A stretch of 50,973 bases of DNA from Acidobacteriaceae bacterium (GTDB lineage Bacteria > Acidobacteriota > Terriglobia > Terriglobales > Acidobacteriaceae), in NCBI GenBank assembly GCA_903642265.1, contig CAHJWN010000022.1, positions 1-50,973 of the forward strand. The letters are read 5' to 3'. A model generated the notes under the pieces. The model was not told the origin of the DNA and searched no databases. It saw only the letters and a list, made by a program, of their open reading frames with translations. Shown here piece by piece: positions 18,011 through 25,929 of the stretch (positions within the stretch are counted from its first letter, which is position 1; every line of letters begins with the position of its first letter). The translations under genes were made by a program, and so were the position numbers.

Positions 18011-19219
18011 ATGAAAGCTCTCGTTTTTCACGCCATCGGCGACATTCGCATCGAGGATGTGCCTGAGCCTGTCATCGTTGATCAGAGTGACGCAATTGTG
18101 CGACTGACCGCGAGCGCGATCTGCGGCACCGATCTCCATTTCGTGCGAGGCACCATTGGCCCCGTGGAGAAAGGGCAGATTCTGGGCCATGAAGGCATAG
18201 GTATTGTTGAGAGCGTCGGAAGCGAGGTGAAGTCGATCAAGGTCGGCCAGCGCGTCATCATTCCAGCGATCGTCGGTTGCGGCACCTGCCAATTCTGCCA
18301 AAAGGGTTTGTCCGCGCAATGCGATAAGGCCAACCCGATGGGCAAACACGCCGGTTCCGTCTTCTTCGGTGGACCGGAGACGGCAGGCAAGCTGAAGGGC
18401 TTGCAAGCCGAAAAGGCGCGAGTACCGTGGGCCGATACGAACCTGGTGCCGATTCCAAACGGAATCGACGACGACCAAGCCATCCTCATGAGCGATATCC
18501 TGCCTACCGGATGGTTCGGCGCCGACCTCGCAGGGATTGAGGAAGGAGACGATGTCCTTGTTTTTGGCTGTGGCCCCGTCGGCCTGATGGCGATTGCCTC
18601 GGCGAAGCTGATGGGCGGTCGAGTAATCGCGGTTGACCGGCTCACCGACCGGCTCGGTATGGCCCGGGCACAAGGCGCGGAAGTCATCAACTTCGACGAG
18701 GTTGATGTGCTCGAAACGGTGCTAAAGCTGACGAAGGGCGACGGTGCGCGGCGGGTGATTGACGCTGTCGGCGTTGATGCTGAACACGCACATGCCGGAC
18801 CCGAAAAGCCGGGCCTTCTGAATAAGGCGAGGGAACTTGTGGAGCAGTATGCCATTGAACCCGCGGCACGGAAGTTCACGTCGCATTTTCAGGCTGGCGA
18901 TAATCCTTCACAGGTCTTTGATTGGGCAGTCAAATGCGTTGCCAAAGCCGGCACGATCGCGATCATTGGCGTTTACCCGCTCACCGACCGCGTATTTCCG
19001 ATTGGCGTAGCCATGAACAAAAACATCACGTTGCGCATGGGAATTGGGAATCACCGTCGCTACTACGATGTGCTTCTCGACCATGTCACATCGGGTCGGC
19101 TCGATCCGAAAAAGATCCTTACGCAAGTCGAGCCGATGACCGGCGTCATTGAGGCGTATAAGGCGTTCGACGAGCGGCAGCCTGGATGGATCAAGGTCGA
19201 ACTGAACCCCACGGCTTGA
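18011..19219 (+). CDS. Zinc-dependent dehydrogenase of the glutathione-independent formaldehyde dehydrogenase-like group
   Basis: 402 residues, start ATG 18011 with AGGAG 8 nt before it. Catalytic zinc residues are C38 ('AICGTDLH') and H60/E61 ('LGHEG'). Structural zinc cysteines are C90, C93, C96 and C104. The cofactor motif is 'FGCGPVGLMA' with 'AVDRLTDR' after it. The length and the extra region around residues 250-300 ('AGPEKPGLLNKARELVEQYA') resemble longer members annotated as formaldehyde dehydrogenase-like. It probably oxidises an aldehyde or alcohol with NAD. It lies between two tautomerase paralogues in the same direction, so all are likely co-regulated. Confidence 0.9.
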   Translation: MKALVFHAIGDIRIEDVPEPVIVDQSDAIVRLTASAICGTDLHFVRGTIGPVEKGQILGHEGIGIVESVGSEVKSIKVGQRVIIPAIVGCGTCQFCQKGLSAQCDKANPMGKHAGSVFFGGPETAGKLKGLQAEKARVPWADTNLVPIPNGIDDDQAILMSDILPTGWFGADLAGIEEGDDVLVFGCGPVGLMAIASAKLMGGRVIAVDRLTDRLGMARAQGAEVINFDEVDVLETVLKLTKGDGARRVIDAVGVDAEHAHAGPEKPGLLNKARELVEQYAIEPAARKFTSHFQAGDNPSQVFDWAVKCVAKAGTIAIIGVYPLTDRVFPIGVAMNKNITLRMGIGNHRRYYDVLLDHVTSGRLDPKKILTQVEPMTGVIEAYKAFDERQPGWIKVELNPTA

Positions 19220-19228
19220 CGAGCGAGT

Positions 19229-19308
19229 GCCATCGCTAATTCGATAGTCCCGCCGCCACGCTCAACGTGCGAACGGAAGGCTTGACCATCACCCCGAACT
19301 TCAACTGA
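19229..19308 (+). pseudogene. 3'-end stub of a lost alcohol dehydrogenase gene
   Basis: The bases just before 19308 encode '...VRTEGLTITPNFN' followed by a stop, closely matching the C-terminus of the dehydrogenase at 16231-17310 ('NGFSIITNFN'). It precedes the second tautomerase gene by the same kind of short spacer, and both spacers end in 'AGGAGACAGGCAATGCCACT'. The simplest reading is that a dehydrogenase-tautomerase pair was duplicated and that the second dehydrogenase was later replaced or deleted, leaving this scar. Confidence 0.6.
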
Positions 19309-19334
19309 ATTGACGGATCGTCAGGAGACAGGCA

Positions 19335-19766
19335 ATGCCACTTATCAAAATGCACTTCCCCAAAGGTACCTTTACGCCAGAGGCGCTCGACACGCTCGCT
19401 GCGCAAGTCAGCAAGGACGGCGGCGACCTCGAAAAGCTGGCGGACGATCCATTTGTCCGCAGCACAACCTGGGTCTATGCGCTCGAATATGACCCCGCCA
19501 AGGTCTACCATGGAGGCAAGCCAGGTGGTACCAAGGTCATTACCGTCGAACTCAGCGCGCTACAGGGTGGATTCGACGCGGCGACGAAGGCGGAACTCAT
19601 CAAGCGCGTGACCGATGCTGTCGCCAAGGCGGCCGGGTTGACCGACTATATCCTGCCGATCTACGTTCTTCTGCATGACGTACCCCCGCAGAGCTGGGGC
19701 TTCAGCGGCAAGCCGCTATCGTTCGAACAGCTCCAGAACCCGCCTGCCGGCGCCAAACCGCTCTGA
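19335..19766 (+). CDS. Tautomerase-like protein
   Basis: 143 residues, start ATG 19335 with GGAG 7 nt upstream. It begins 'MPLIKM', so processed protein would have an N-terminal Pro, the catalytic base of the tautomerase superfamily. It is the shorter paralogue of the protein at 17363-17872, lacking that protein's 26-residue insertion, and probably represents the ancestral form. 'VYHGGKPGGTKVITVEL' and 'WGFSGKPLSFEQL' are common to both. Likely cytoplasmic. The substrate is not evident. Confidence 0.75.
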   Translation: MPLIKMHFPKGTFTPEALDTLAAQVSKDGGDLEKLADDPFVRSTTWVYALEYDPAKVYHGGKPGGTKVITVELSALQGGFDAATKAELIKRVTDAVAKAAGLTDYILPIYVLLHDVPPQSWGFSGKPLSFEQLQNPPAGAKPL

Positions 19767-19924
19767 TTGCCTGCATGGTAGACGACTGGTCAATAAATAC
19801 ACCGTACTATGTGACTGCTGGCCGCATCATCGCTGGCACAATCTAGCCAGTGCTCGCAGCGCAGCGGGCAGAGCTGTGCGAGCATCCGACAATTCAGCCG
19901 ACCGCCTGGCTAGAGACTTCTGTT

Positions 19925-20070
19925 TTATAAACATGAGCATCGCCATCGAGAGCTGGGGGAATGTGGGAGACGCCGGCAGCATCGGCGTCTTCCAAGGAGC
20001 GGTGTGAAGGGTGGGAAACAGCTTCATAGTTTTCCATGCTTTGCACCGTTCCGGCATTTCCACGGCTCTG
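19925..20070 (+). repeat. Dispersed repeat with conserved hairpin, copy 2
   Basis: This lies in the 372-bp gap between the tautomerase and PhzF genes and matches 7192-7333. The stem is GGGAGACGCCG (19965-19975) and CGGCGTCTTCC (19983-19993) with loop GCAGCAT; one position is a G-T wobble where copy 1 has A-T. A 24-codon frame starting at 19933 ('MSIAIESWGNVGDAGSIGVF...') spans the hairpin and is open only in this copy. The rest of the gap (19767-19924, 20071-20138) shows nothing else clear. Confidence 0.6.
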
Positions 20071-20138
20071 TCTTCCCCTCAACTGGCGATAATGCGACTT
20101 ATTGAGACCAAAGTCATTCCATCGACGACAATAGCTTT

Positions 20139-20969
20139 ATGGACGTCCAGAAGATCGCAGCATTCACGAACGGTAGCGAGGGTGGCAACCCCGCAGGTGT
20201 GGCTCTGTGCAACACTTTCCCCCCAGCCGAAGATATGCAACGGACCGCTGCCGAAGTTGGCTTTTCGGAAACGGCTTTCGCTGTACCGGAAGGTGCTTCC
20301 TGGCGTGTCCGCTACTTTGCTCCTGAACTGGAAGTGCCGTTTTGTGGGCACGCAACCATTGCTCTCGGTGCTGCTCTTGCGTCACGGTATGGAGCAGGTA
20401 TTTACCCACTGCTTCTCAATCACGTTGAGATCTCGGTAGAGGGCAAAATGGACGGCGATCTTGCATCTGCCGTACTGCAATCTCCAAAGACCAGCAGCAG
20501 CCCCGCTCCGGCAGAACTTGTGGACGCTGCGCTCAGGTTGTTCTCCCTAACCGCTCATGACCTCGATCAGAGGATAGCTCCCGCGATTGCTAACGCCGGT
20601 GAGAACCACCTCGTTTTGGCTTTGCGTACTCGGGACCATCTTCGAGAGATGGCATATGACTTCACGAGTGGGAAAGAGCTGATGCTTGGGCAGGGACTCT
20701 GTACGATAACGCTTCTTTACGCGGAACATGATCAGCTTCTCCATGTGAGGAATCCCTTCGCTTCAGGTGGCGTGTATGAAGATGCTGCGACTGGTGCTGC
20801 TGCTGCGGCGTTAGCCGGTCTCCTCCGTGATATCGCATGGCCTCATCATGGGCACGTGGACATCCACCAAGGTGATGACATGGGTGTCCCGTCTCGACTT
20901 CACGTAGAAATCTCGCCCATACCGGGAGAGAGTATCCGCGTCTCTGGCACAGCGCGCTACATGAACTGA
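20139..20969 (+). CDS. PhzF-family isomerase/epimerase
   Basis: 276 residues with the two-lobed PhzF fold pattern. The general acid/base Glu is E44 in 'GFSETAF'. 'VPFCGHATIALG' and 'EDAATGAAAAALAG' are the family's substrate-loop motifs, and the start 'MDVQKIAAFTNG...GNPAGVAL' is the normal N-terminus, which fixes the start codon despite the lack of a clear ribosome binding site. PhzF relatives catalyse isomerisations of small carboxylic acids. Only some act in phenazine synthesis, and no other phenazine gene is here. It is convergent with the dehydrogenase at 21104. Confidence 0.92.
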   Translation: MDVQKIAAFTNGSEGGNPAGVALCNTFPPAEDMQRTAAEVGFSETAFAVPEGASWRVRYFAPELEVPFCGHATIALGAALASRYGAGIYPLLLNHVEISVEGKMDGDLASAVLQSPKTSSSPAPAELVDAALRLFSLTAHDLDQRIAPAIANAGENHLVLALRTRDHLREMAYDFTSGKELMLGQGLCTITLLYAEHDQLLHVRNPFASGGVYEDAATGAAAAALAGLLRDIAWPHHGHVDIHQGDDMGVPSRLHVEISPIPGESIRVSGTARYMN

Positions 20970-21103
20970 TCCTCGCGGGATATAAGTCCTATGAAACGCC
21001 GTTCACGCCAGTCAGCAAGCCGGGCCAGCTCAAGCGGCCCTGCTAAGCGCCTTTGTTACCAGCAGGCAGCCGATCGTGTCTCTGAAGAACACAGAAGACT
21101 CTG

Positions 21104-22165
21104 CTAGAACGAGTCGATCACGACAATACCTGTCGTGTCATACGTCCCCATGCGCTCCAGAACGGCCGTGATTCCTTCCAACCCTACAGTTTCGGAGACG
21201 ACCTGAGCTGGTTTCAGCCTTCCGGCCTCGCACATGGCCAGCATTGTTCCGAACCGTTGCGCCTGCATGCCGAAGGTTCCAAACAGGCAGAGTTCATTCA
21301 GCAGAATCACGTCGATAGGAAGAGGTACGTACCCGACTTCTTTGCGCGTCGTATGGCCTAGCTGGACATGTCTTCCCAGCTTCCGCAGCGACAGCACGGA
21401 GTTGCAACAGGTTTCCGCGATTCCCAAAGCGTCCACCGAAACCTGTGCGCCACCTTTCGTAATCGAACGGATTGCTTCCACCGCATTCCCGTCTGTCCCG
21501 TTCAGCGTGACCGCTGCACCCACTGCACGGGCGGCAGCAAGCCCACGCTCCGACACGTCTACGGCGATCACGTTCGCACCCAGCGCCGCCGCGATCTGCA
21601 CGGCTGACAGTCCCATGCCACCGCCTGCACCATGCACCGCGACCCACTCTCCGCCTCGCACAGCCGCCTGATTCGCGACGCCGTGAAACGCCGCCATGTA
21701 TCGGCAGGCCATGCTGGCCGCATCCACGAAGCTGATCGACTCGGGCAGCCGAACCAGATTGACATCGACAAACCGCACCATCACGTACTCCGCGAATGCT
21801 CCCCAGTACGAAACGCCGGGCACCAACTGAGCGCCCGAGTCACATACATGCTGGTTGCCGCTTCTGCACCATTCGCAGGTACCCTCGCCGGGATTCATAG
21901 GGAAGAGCACACGGTCACCCTTCTTCCAGCCCCTCACGTCACGTCCGACTTCCTCAACTGTGCCGCTGAACTCGTGCCCGAGAACGAAAGGGGGCTTGAT
22001 CGCGAGGCCCCGCCATGCCCAGTCATCCGTCCAAAGATGCCAGTCGGTGCGGCAGATGCCGTTCGCTCCGACCTTCAGAATCGCGCCATCGGGAGGACAT
22101 TCCGGGTCAGGGACGTTCTGAACGACAAGGGGCTTTCCTAGGCGTTCGATCACGGCAGCACGCAT
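21104..22165 (-). CDS. Zinc-type alcohol dehydrogenase (MDR family) with one structural Cys replaced
   Basis: 353 residues from ATG 22165, which has GGAG 8 nt upstream; the longer open frame upstream of it is only read-through across the tetR gene. Catalytic residues C38 ('GICRTDWH') and H64/E65 ('LGHEF') are present. The structural zinc lobe shows C97, C100 and C108, but the first of the usual four cysteines is Glu (E94 in 'NPGEGTCEWC'), so that site may be weak or use another ligand. The Rossmann motif is 'GAGGGMGLS' with 'IAVDVS' (NAD type). It is divergent from the TetR regulator at 22241, which likely controls it. Confidence 0.9.
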   Translation of the reverse strand: MRAAVIERLGKPLVVQNVPDPECPPDGAILKVGANGICRTDWHLWTDDWAWRGLAIKPPFVLGHEFSGTVEEVGRDVRGWKKGDRVLFPMNPGEGTCEWCRSGNQHVCDSGAQLVPGVSYWGAFAEYVMVRFVDVNLVRLPESISFVDAASMACRYMAAFHGVANQAAVRGGEWVAVHGAGGGMGLSAVQIAAALGANVIAVDVSERGLAAARAVGAAVTLNGTDGNAVEAIRSITKGGAQVSVDALGIAETCCNSVLSLRKLGRHVQLGHTTRKEVGYVPLPIDVILLNELCLFGTFGMQAQRFGTMLAMCEAGRLKPAQVVSETVGLEGITAVLERMGTYDTTGIVVIDSF

Positions 22166-22240
22166 GTTCCGTCTCCATTCCTTGCCACACGACAAACAAT
22201 AGCATGACCGGGATATATTCTTGAATGAGTAGCAAGGAAT

Positions 22241-22834
22241 ATGGCAGGCAGACCACGCGAATTCGATAAAGATGCCGCACTTAAAGTGGCGAGAGACCTC
22301 TTCTGGGAACGAGGGTATGAAGCCGTGTCCATGGCCGACCTCACCGCGGCGCTGGGGCTGGCGTCCGCCCGTATCTACGCCGCCTTCGGATCGAAGGAGC
22401 AGCTGTTCCGCGATGCAGTGCTGGATTACGAGGCGCGCGAAGGAGGCTTTGCCGACCGTGCGCTTGCGGAAGAACCGACAGCTAGACAGGCCATCGAGAG
22501 AATGTTTTATGAGGCCATCGACCTGTACACGCGGCAGGAGGGACCGCGCGGCTGCATGGTCGTGTCTTCGGCGATCAACTGCACCGCTGAAAACAGCGGT
22601 ATTCGTGCGTGGCTGGAAGAGCATCGTCGCGCACGGACAACGGCGATCGTCGCTCGCGTTCAGAAGGCTGTCCGAATGGGCGAACTGGCAAGACGCGTCG
22701 ATGCCAAGGCAGTCGGAAATCTGTGCGCCGCTGCACTCCATGGCATCTCGGTTCAGGCCCGCGACGGTAGTTCGCGTGAGACGCTGCGCAAGACTGTCCC
22801 GCTGCTGCTTTCCTTGTTCGAGGGTGTTTCCTAG
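22241..22834 (+). CDS. TetR/AcrR-family transcriptional regulator
   Basis: 197 residues. The N-terminal helix-turn-helix is typical: 'GYEAVSMADLTAALGLASAR', then 'IYAAFGSKEQLFRDAV'. The C-terminal ligand domain resembles the subgroup with 'GPRGCMVVSSA'. It is divergent from the dehydrogenase with 75 bp between start codons, so autoregulation and control of that gene are likely. Its stop shares the palindrome CTAG (22831-22834) with the stop of the convergent membrane-protein gene. Confidence 0.92.
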   Translation: MAGRPREFDKDAALKVARDLFWERGYEAVSMADLTAALGLASARIYAAFGSKEQLFRDAVLDYEAREGGFADRALAEEPTARQAIERMFYEAIDLYTRQEGPRGCMVVSSAINCTAENSGIRAWLEEHRRARTTAIVARVQKAVRMGELARRVDAKAVGNLCAAALHGISVQARDGSSRETLRKTVPLLLSLFEGVS

Positions 22835-23574
22835 GCGACCACGTCGCTTTGCAGGCAGAGGATTGTAGATAGCGGCCACAGCAGGTACTCAGAACAGGCG
22901 GAGATCCAATAGGCGGCACGGCCGTAATTGTGGAGTCCCCCTTCCCCAAAGAACACGAAGATGAAGTACGTCGTCATGAGGACGAGAGCACCCTGGAGAA
23001 CGGGTTCCGTGGGGAAGAGGAAAGCTCTCGCCTCCGGCAGAAGACGCCGCAGCAAGTGCCAGATGGCCACGCCAAACGGAATACCCAGCCCGAGGACGAC
23101 CACCCACGGAGACACACCCAGCCCACGGACGACCGTGGACATATCGGCGTGAGAAGCAAAGGTTCGTACCGGCACGTAGGAGAGGAAGTTCCCTACGCTC
23201 ATGGTGACGAGCCAGAAGAAGAACATGGCCCATGCGCGCTGGGTTCGCCTCTCCGCTCGCCGGTACAGCAAGAGGCTGCCGACATAGGAGATGCCGTTCC
23301 CGATCAACACACCGGAGACCGCGATCAGGGCCGCCACATGGCCACGGCCTGCGGCAAAGAGTGGAGCGTAGTCCACGTCTTCGTCGATGTCGCTTAGGAA
23401 CAGCAAGTTCTCCAGATTCAGACCGCCGTAATCGAGAGCCAACGGATTCGCTTTTGCATGGCAGAACCATGCAAGGAAGCTGTGCGCATACTCATGCACC
23501 AGGTAGCCGACTGCATGGGCGAGCCACAGTTGGGCGATGGCAAGTAGCCAGGTAAAAGGGGGTCGTTTGCGCAT
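22831..23574 (-). CDS. Polytopic membrane protein with an HExxH motif
   Basis: 247 residues from ATG 23574 (a TTG six bases upstream is also possible). Five to seven hydrophobic segments are visible. The first contains 'GYLVHEYAHSFLAW', an HExxH zinc-metalloprotease-like motif inside the membrane, as in site-2 (M50) proteases. The second M50 motif (NPDG) is not visible, so protease activity is uncertain. The gene ends convergently against tetR with a 4-bp overlap of stop codons, and lies 16 nt downstream of the HNH gene's end on the same strand. Confidence 0.65.
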   Translation of the reverse strand: MRKRPPFTWLLAIAQLWLAHAVGYLVHEYAHSFLAWFCHAKANPLALDYGGLNLENLLFLSDIDEDVDYAPLFAAGRGHVAALIAVSGVLIGNGISYVGSLLLYRRAERRTQRAWAMFFFWLVTMSVGNFLSYVPVRTFASHADMSTVVRGLGVSPWVVVLGLGIPFGVAIWHLLRRLLPEARAFLFPTEPVLQGALVLMTTYFIFVFFGEGGLHNYGRAAYWISACSEYLLWPLSTILCLQSDVVA

Positions 23575-23590
23575 GCTCAATCCAGAGTTT

Positions 23591-24031
23591 CTAACGCCTT
23601 GATTTCATTTCATCTTCAAATAACGGAACAAGTTTCGCCGCAGGCTTTTTCGAGCTGAAGTCGAGCTGCTTCTGTTCGTGACCTTTGGGGTGCTGCTCAC
23701 GCCATAGTTCCAGGAGCAGCGGCGGCATGGCCGAGAGCACCGCCTTGGTGCGGTGAATCTTGGCATGACAACCAGGACAGAGCGAAAGCATCAGGTTCAG
23801 GACCGACTTGCCGGGTACCCGGTGATGCACGATGATGGAGCGTTTATCGCGACCGGAAGCATCGCAAACCCGGCAACGGTAGCCGTCACGCTCCAGAACC
23901 GCTTCGCGCAGACCACCGAAATACTCCTCATCCTGCCGTTTCAGCGTGTAGCAGGTTGAACACAGACCCAAGGCCAGGATCTTCGGATTCCCACACGGAC
24001 AATGCATGACCCTTTGAACGAGGCGTGTCAC
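23591..24031 (-). CDS. HNH endonuclease
   Basis: 146 residues. An N-terminal zinc-finger-like part has 'CPCGNPKILALGLCSTCY' (C-x-C...C-x2-C). The HNH core reads 'ERDGYRCRVCDASG', 'IIVHHRVPGKSVLN' and 'LSLCPGCHAKIH', giving the two CxxC zinc pairs and catalytic His. The GTG start overlaps the recombinase stop (GTGA), so the two are translated together. Such short HNH proteins nick or cut DNA. Its link to a serine recombinase suggests a mobile-element or plasmid-maintenance function, which is inference. Confidence 0.85.
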   Translation of the reverse strand: MTRLVQRVMHCPCGNPKILALGLCSTCYTLKRQDEEYFGGLREAVLERDGYRCRVCDASGRDKRSIIVHHRVPGKSVLNLMLSLCPGCHAKIHRTKAVLSAMPPLLLELWREQHPKGHEQKQLDFSSKKPAAKLVPLFEDEMKSRR

Positions 24032-24651
24032 TTCCCCGCCCTTTCAGCTTTTGCCTTTGCCCGTCCGATGTAGCGGTAAACCGTCGTCCGATCTAGCTTG
24101 AACTCGCGCGCCAGAGCGGCTTTGCTTTCTCCCTCGCCCAGGCGACGGGTCAGCTCAGCCGCCCGATCCGGTGTCAGCAGACGCTTGCGGCCTTTGTAGA
24201 CCCCATCCCGCTTTGCAAGCTCGATTCCCTCTCGCTGGCGTTCCCGGCTCCACGCCACTTCGAACTCCGCGAACGAGCCCATCATATTAAGGAGCAGCGT
24301 TGCCATCGGCGAGTCGTCGCCGGTCAACGTCAGGTTCTCTTTAATGAAGCGGACTCCGATCTTGCGCGAAGTCAGCTCCCCGACCGTCTTTCTGAGGTCC
24401 ACCAGATTGCGACCCAGGCGGTCCATCGAGTGACAAACAACCGTATCGCCTTCCCGGACGAACTTCATCAGGGCTTCGAGCTGCGGGCGTTGGATGTTCT
24501 TGCCCGAGGCCTTATCCAGGAACACGCGGTCCAGTGCCATGCCTTCAAGCTGGCGACTCACGTTTTGTTCAAAACTGCTCACTCTCACGTACCCCACCGT
24601 CTGTCCCTTCGGTGGGTGTTGTGTGGCATTAGGCTTTACTACTTTCGGCAT
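24028..24651 (-). CDS. Serine recombinase (resolvase/invertase family)
   Basis: About 207 residues if started at ATG 24651 ('MPKVVKPN'); a longer frame reaches 24702, and no start has a strong ribosome binding site. The catalytic Ser is in 'GYVRVSSFEQN', followed by 'DKASGKNIQRPQLEALMKFV', 'VCHSMDRLGRNLVDL' and 'GSFAEFEVAWSRERQREGI'. A C-terminal helix-turn-helix is present ('GESKAALAREFKLDRTTVYR'). All resolvase landmarks are intact, so it should perform site-specific recombination, possibly multimer resolution on a plasmid. It is co-translated with the HNH gene. Confidence 0.93.
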   Translation of the reverse strand: MPKVVKPNATQHPPKGQTVGYVRVSSFEQNVSRQLEGMALDRVFLDKASGKNIQRPQLEALMKFVREGDTVVCHSMDRLGRNLVDLRKTVGELTSRKIGVRFIKENLTLTGDDSPMATLLLNMMGSFAEFEVAWSRERQREGIELAKRDGVYKGRKRLLTPDRAAELTRRLGEGESKAALAREFKLDRTTVYRYIGRAKAKAERAGK

Positions 24652-24813
24652 TGCCTGTAGCATAAACCAGAAATCAACCCTATGCCACGCTCTTTCGGGC
24701 AATCATGCAACGTGGCGATACGGTATACCCTGGTGGCACGGAACAAGCCAGCCGGCGATCGTCACAAACGGTATCTTTGCAGCTTCGTTAGAAGCTTTCT
24801 GGTGATTCCAAGG

Positions 24814-25413
24814 CTAGCTGAATTGGTAGACCCTATCCGGAATACCACCCTCTCGCAGCTCATGGATTGGCAAACGGAACACGCCGCGGATCTGTTCCAC
24901 TTTGCGCACGGCAATCTGAACGTGAGTCTTCTTCCAAAAGCCGGCCTTTGGGTACAGCTCTTCCCCTTCCGGGAAGAGGGCGCGTACCGTGTCGTACTCA
25001 ACACCGATCTCTGCAAGGTTTTCGTGGAGATGCTGAATGACGGCACGATCCAGAAAGCGAAGTGCCAGATCACCAGGTTTACGATCCTTGATGTCTCTGT
25101 TTTCCAGCAGCGCTTCGCCGCGTAGCGTTTGCAGGTCTTTATAGCTCGCGTAGGCCGCTTCCACAGCTTGGGTGCCGCGCTGGGTGGTCAGATCTAAACA
25201 ATTCCCCAGTTCGATTGCCGCCCCGACAAGGCTTTCCTCCCCAGTGCGGAACTCCTCAGCCCACTGGTAAGCACGAACCGCATCCCACTCCCAGAAGTAA
25301 GCGCCGTTTCCAAGCCAATCCCATCGCTGATTGCTCAAGCGAAACAACGAACCGCCCAGAAGCTCGTGGGCGGTTGCTTTACTACAGCCGTGATATGCCA
25401 GAACTATCGACAA
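24814..25413 (-). CDS. Putative ADP-ribosyltransferase-like protein, candidate toxin
   Basis: 199 residues with TTG start at 25413, overlapping the upstream 57-codon gene by 10 bp. The N-terminal pattern 'AYHGCSKATAHELLGG' followed by 'QRWDWLGNGAYFWEWDAVRA' resembles small bacterial proteins with an ART-type (H-Y-E) fold: His in YHG, Tyr in the AYF strand and an acidic residue later. I recognise the sequence pattern from uncharacterised families but not a named one. The overlap with a short upstream gene with a strong ribosome binding site suggests a toxin-antitoxin arrangement. Both the fold and the toxin role are inferred. Confidence 0.6.
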   Translation of the reverse strand: MSIVLAYHGCSKATAHELLGGSLFRLSNQRWDWLGNGAYFWEWDAVRAYQWAEEFRTGEESLVGAAIELGNCLDLTTQRGTQAVEAAYASYKDLQTLRGEALLENRDIKDRKPGDLALRFLDRAVIQHLHENLAEIGVEYDTVRALFPEGEELYPKAGFWKKTHVQIAVRKVEQIRGVFRLPIHELREGGIPDRVYQFS

Positions 25414-25577
25414 ATGGTTTCTGCAACCTCTTCGTCTCGAAAATGCGGTGCGGTCCGGCCGCTCTGGTCCACAATCCCCTCACTCTGGAGAAGTGCGGTA
25501 GCCTTTGCAGGCGTGTTGTACTCGGATCGTATCTCCGCAAACCTGGCCATCAGCTTCTTGTAGTCGGCTTCGCTCAT
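25404..25577 (-). CDS. 57-residue protein, candidate antitoxin
   Basis: A small gene from ATG 25577, with GGAGG 5 nt upstream, to TAG 25404. The sequence starts 'MSEADYKKLMARFAEIRSEY', then 'NTPAKATALLQSEGI', and ends '...VAETICR'. Short helical proteins with 'TPxKAxxxLxxxGI' and 'xGxLTPxY'-like ends are common next to toxin-like genes. Its coding sequence overlaps the start of the ART-like gene by 10 bp, so the pair is co-transcribed. The strong ribosome binding site and the weak TTG start downstream would make it the more abundant product, as expected for an antitoxin. Confidence 0.65.
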   Translation of the reverse strand: MSEADYKKLMARFAEIRSEYNTPAKATALLQSEGIVDQSGRTAPHFRDEEVAETICR

Positions 25578-25636
25578 CGCACCTCCAGATCGCCTACTAG
25601 GATAGCAGCTTTGTCAAGTGAAGCTGTAGTCGAACC

Positions 25637-25885
25637 TCACCGCTGCCGATTGGCTTGCGACAGCACTGTCGCAGCAAGTTCCTTCGTGTCTTCGGCATAT
25701 TTATTGCTTTTCATGACCCTAGATGCGAGCTCTTCCATTTCTTTGCCCGTCTGATGGCTCGGGTTGCGTTGGGAAAGTGCAGAAGCCGCAAGTCGCTTCT
25801 GCACTTCAGAAGCATTCGGATCATTGAGCACAGACCCGGCATCGGACGCGACCTCAGCTGACGTCCGCTTTCTATTGAATGCCAT
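25637..25885 (-). CDS. Small conserved plasmid-type protein of unknown function
   Basis: 82 residues, start ATG 25885 with GGAGG 5-6 nt upstream. Highly helical and Ser/Ala/Lys-rich, with an internal approximate repeat: 'GSVLNDPNASEVQKRLAASA' resembles 'SRVMKSNKYAEDTKELAATV', each followed by 'LSQ'. I recall similar short proteins from plasmids and conjugative elements but no known function. Stands alone between the candidate toxin-antitoxin pair and the WYL/membrane pair. Confidence 0.7.
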   Translation of the reverse strand: MAFNRKRTSAEVASDAGSVLNDPNASEVQKRLAASALSQRNPSHQTGKEMEELASRVMKSNKYAEDTKELAATVLSQANRQR

Positions 25886-25929
25886 TTTTTCCTCCGTACG
25901 AGGTTTATTCGACCGCCCTTGACGTTGTT

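Noticed and set aside
22880-23556. Several frames on the opposite strand of the HExxH membrane protein gene.
   Set aside because: They are Arg/Pro-rich shadows; the minus-strand frame with clear membrane segments is the coherent one.
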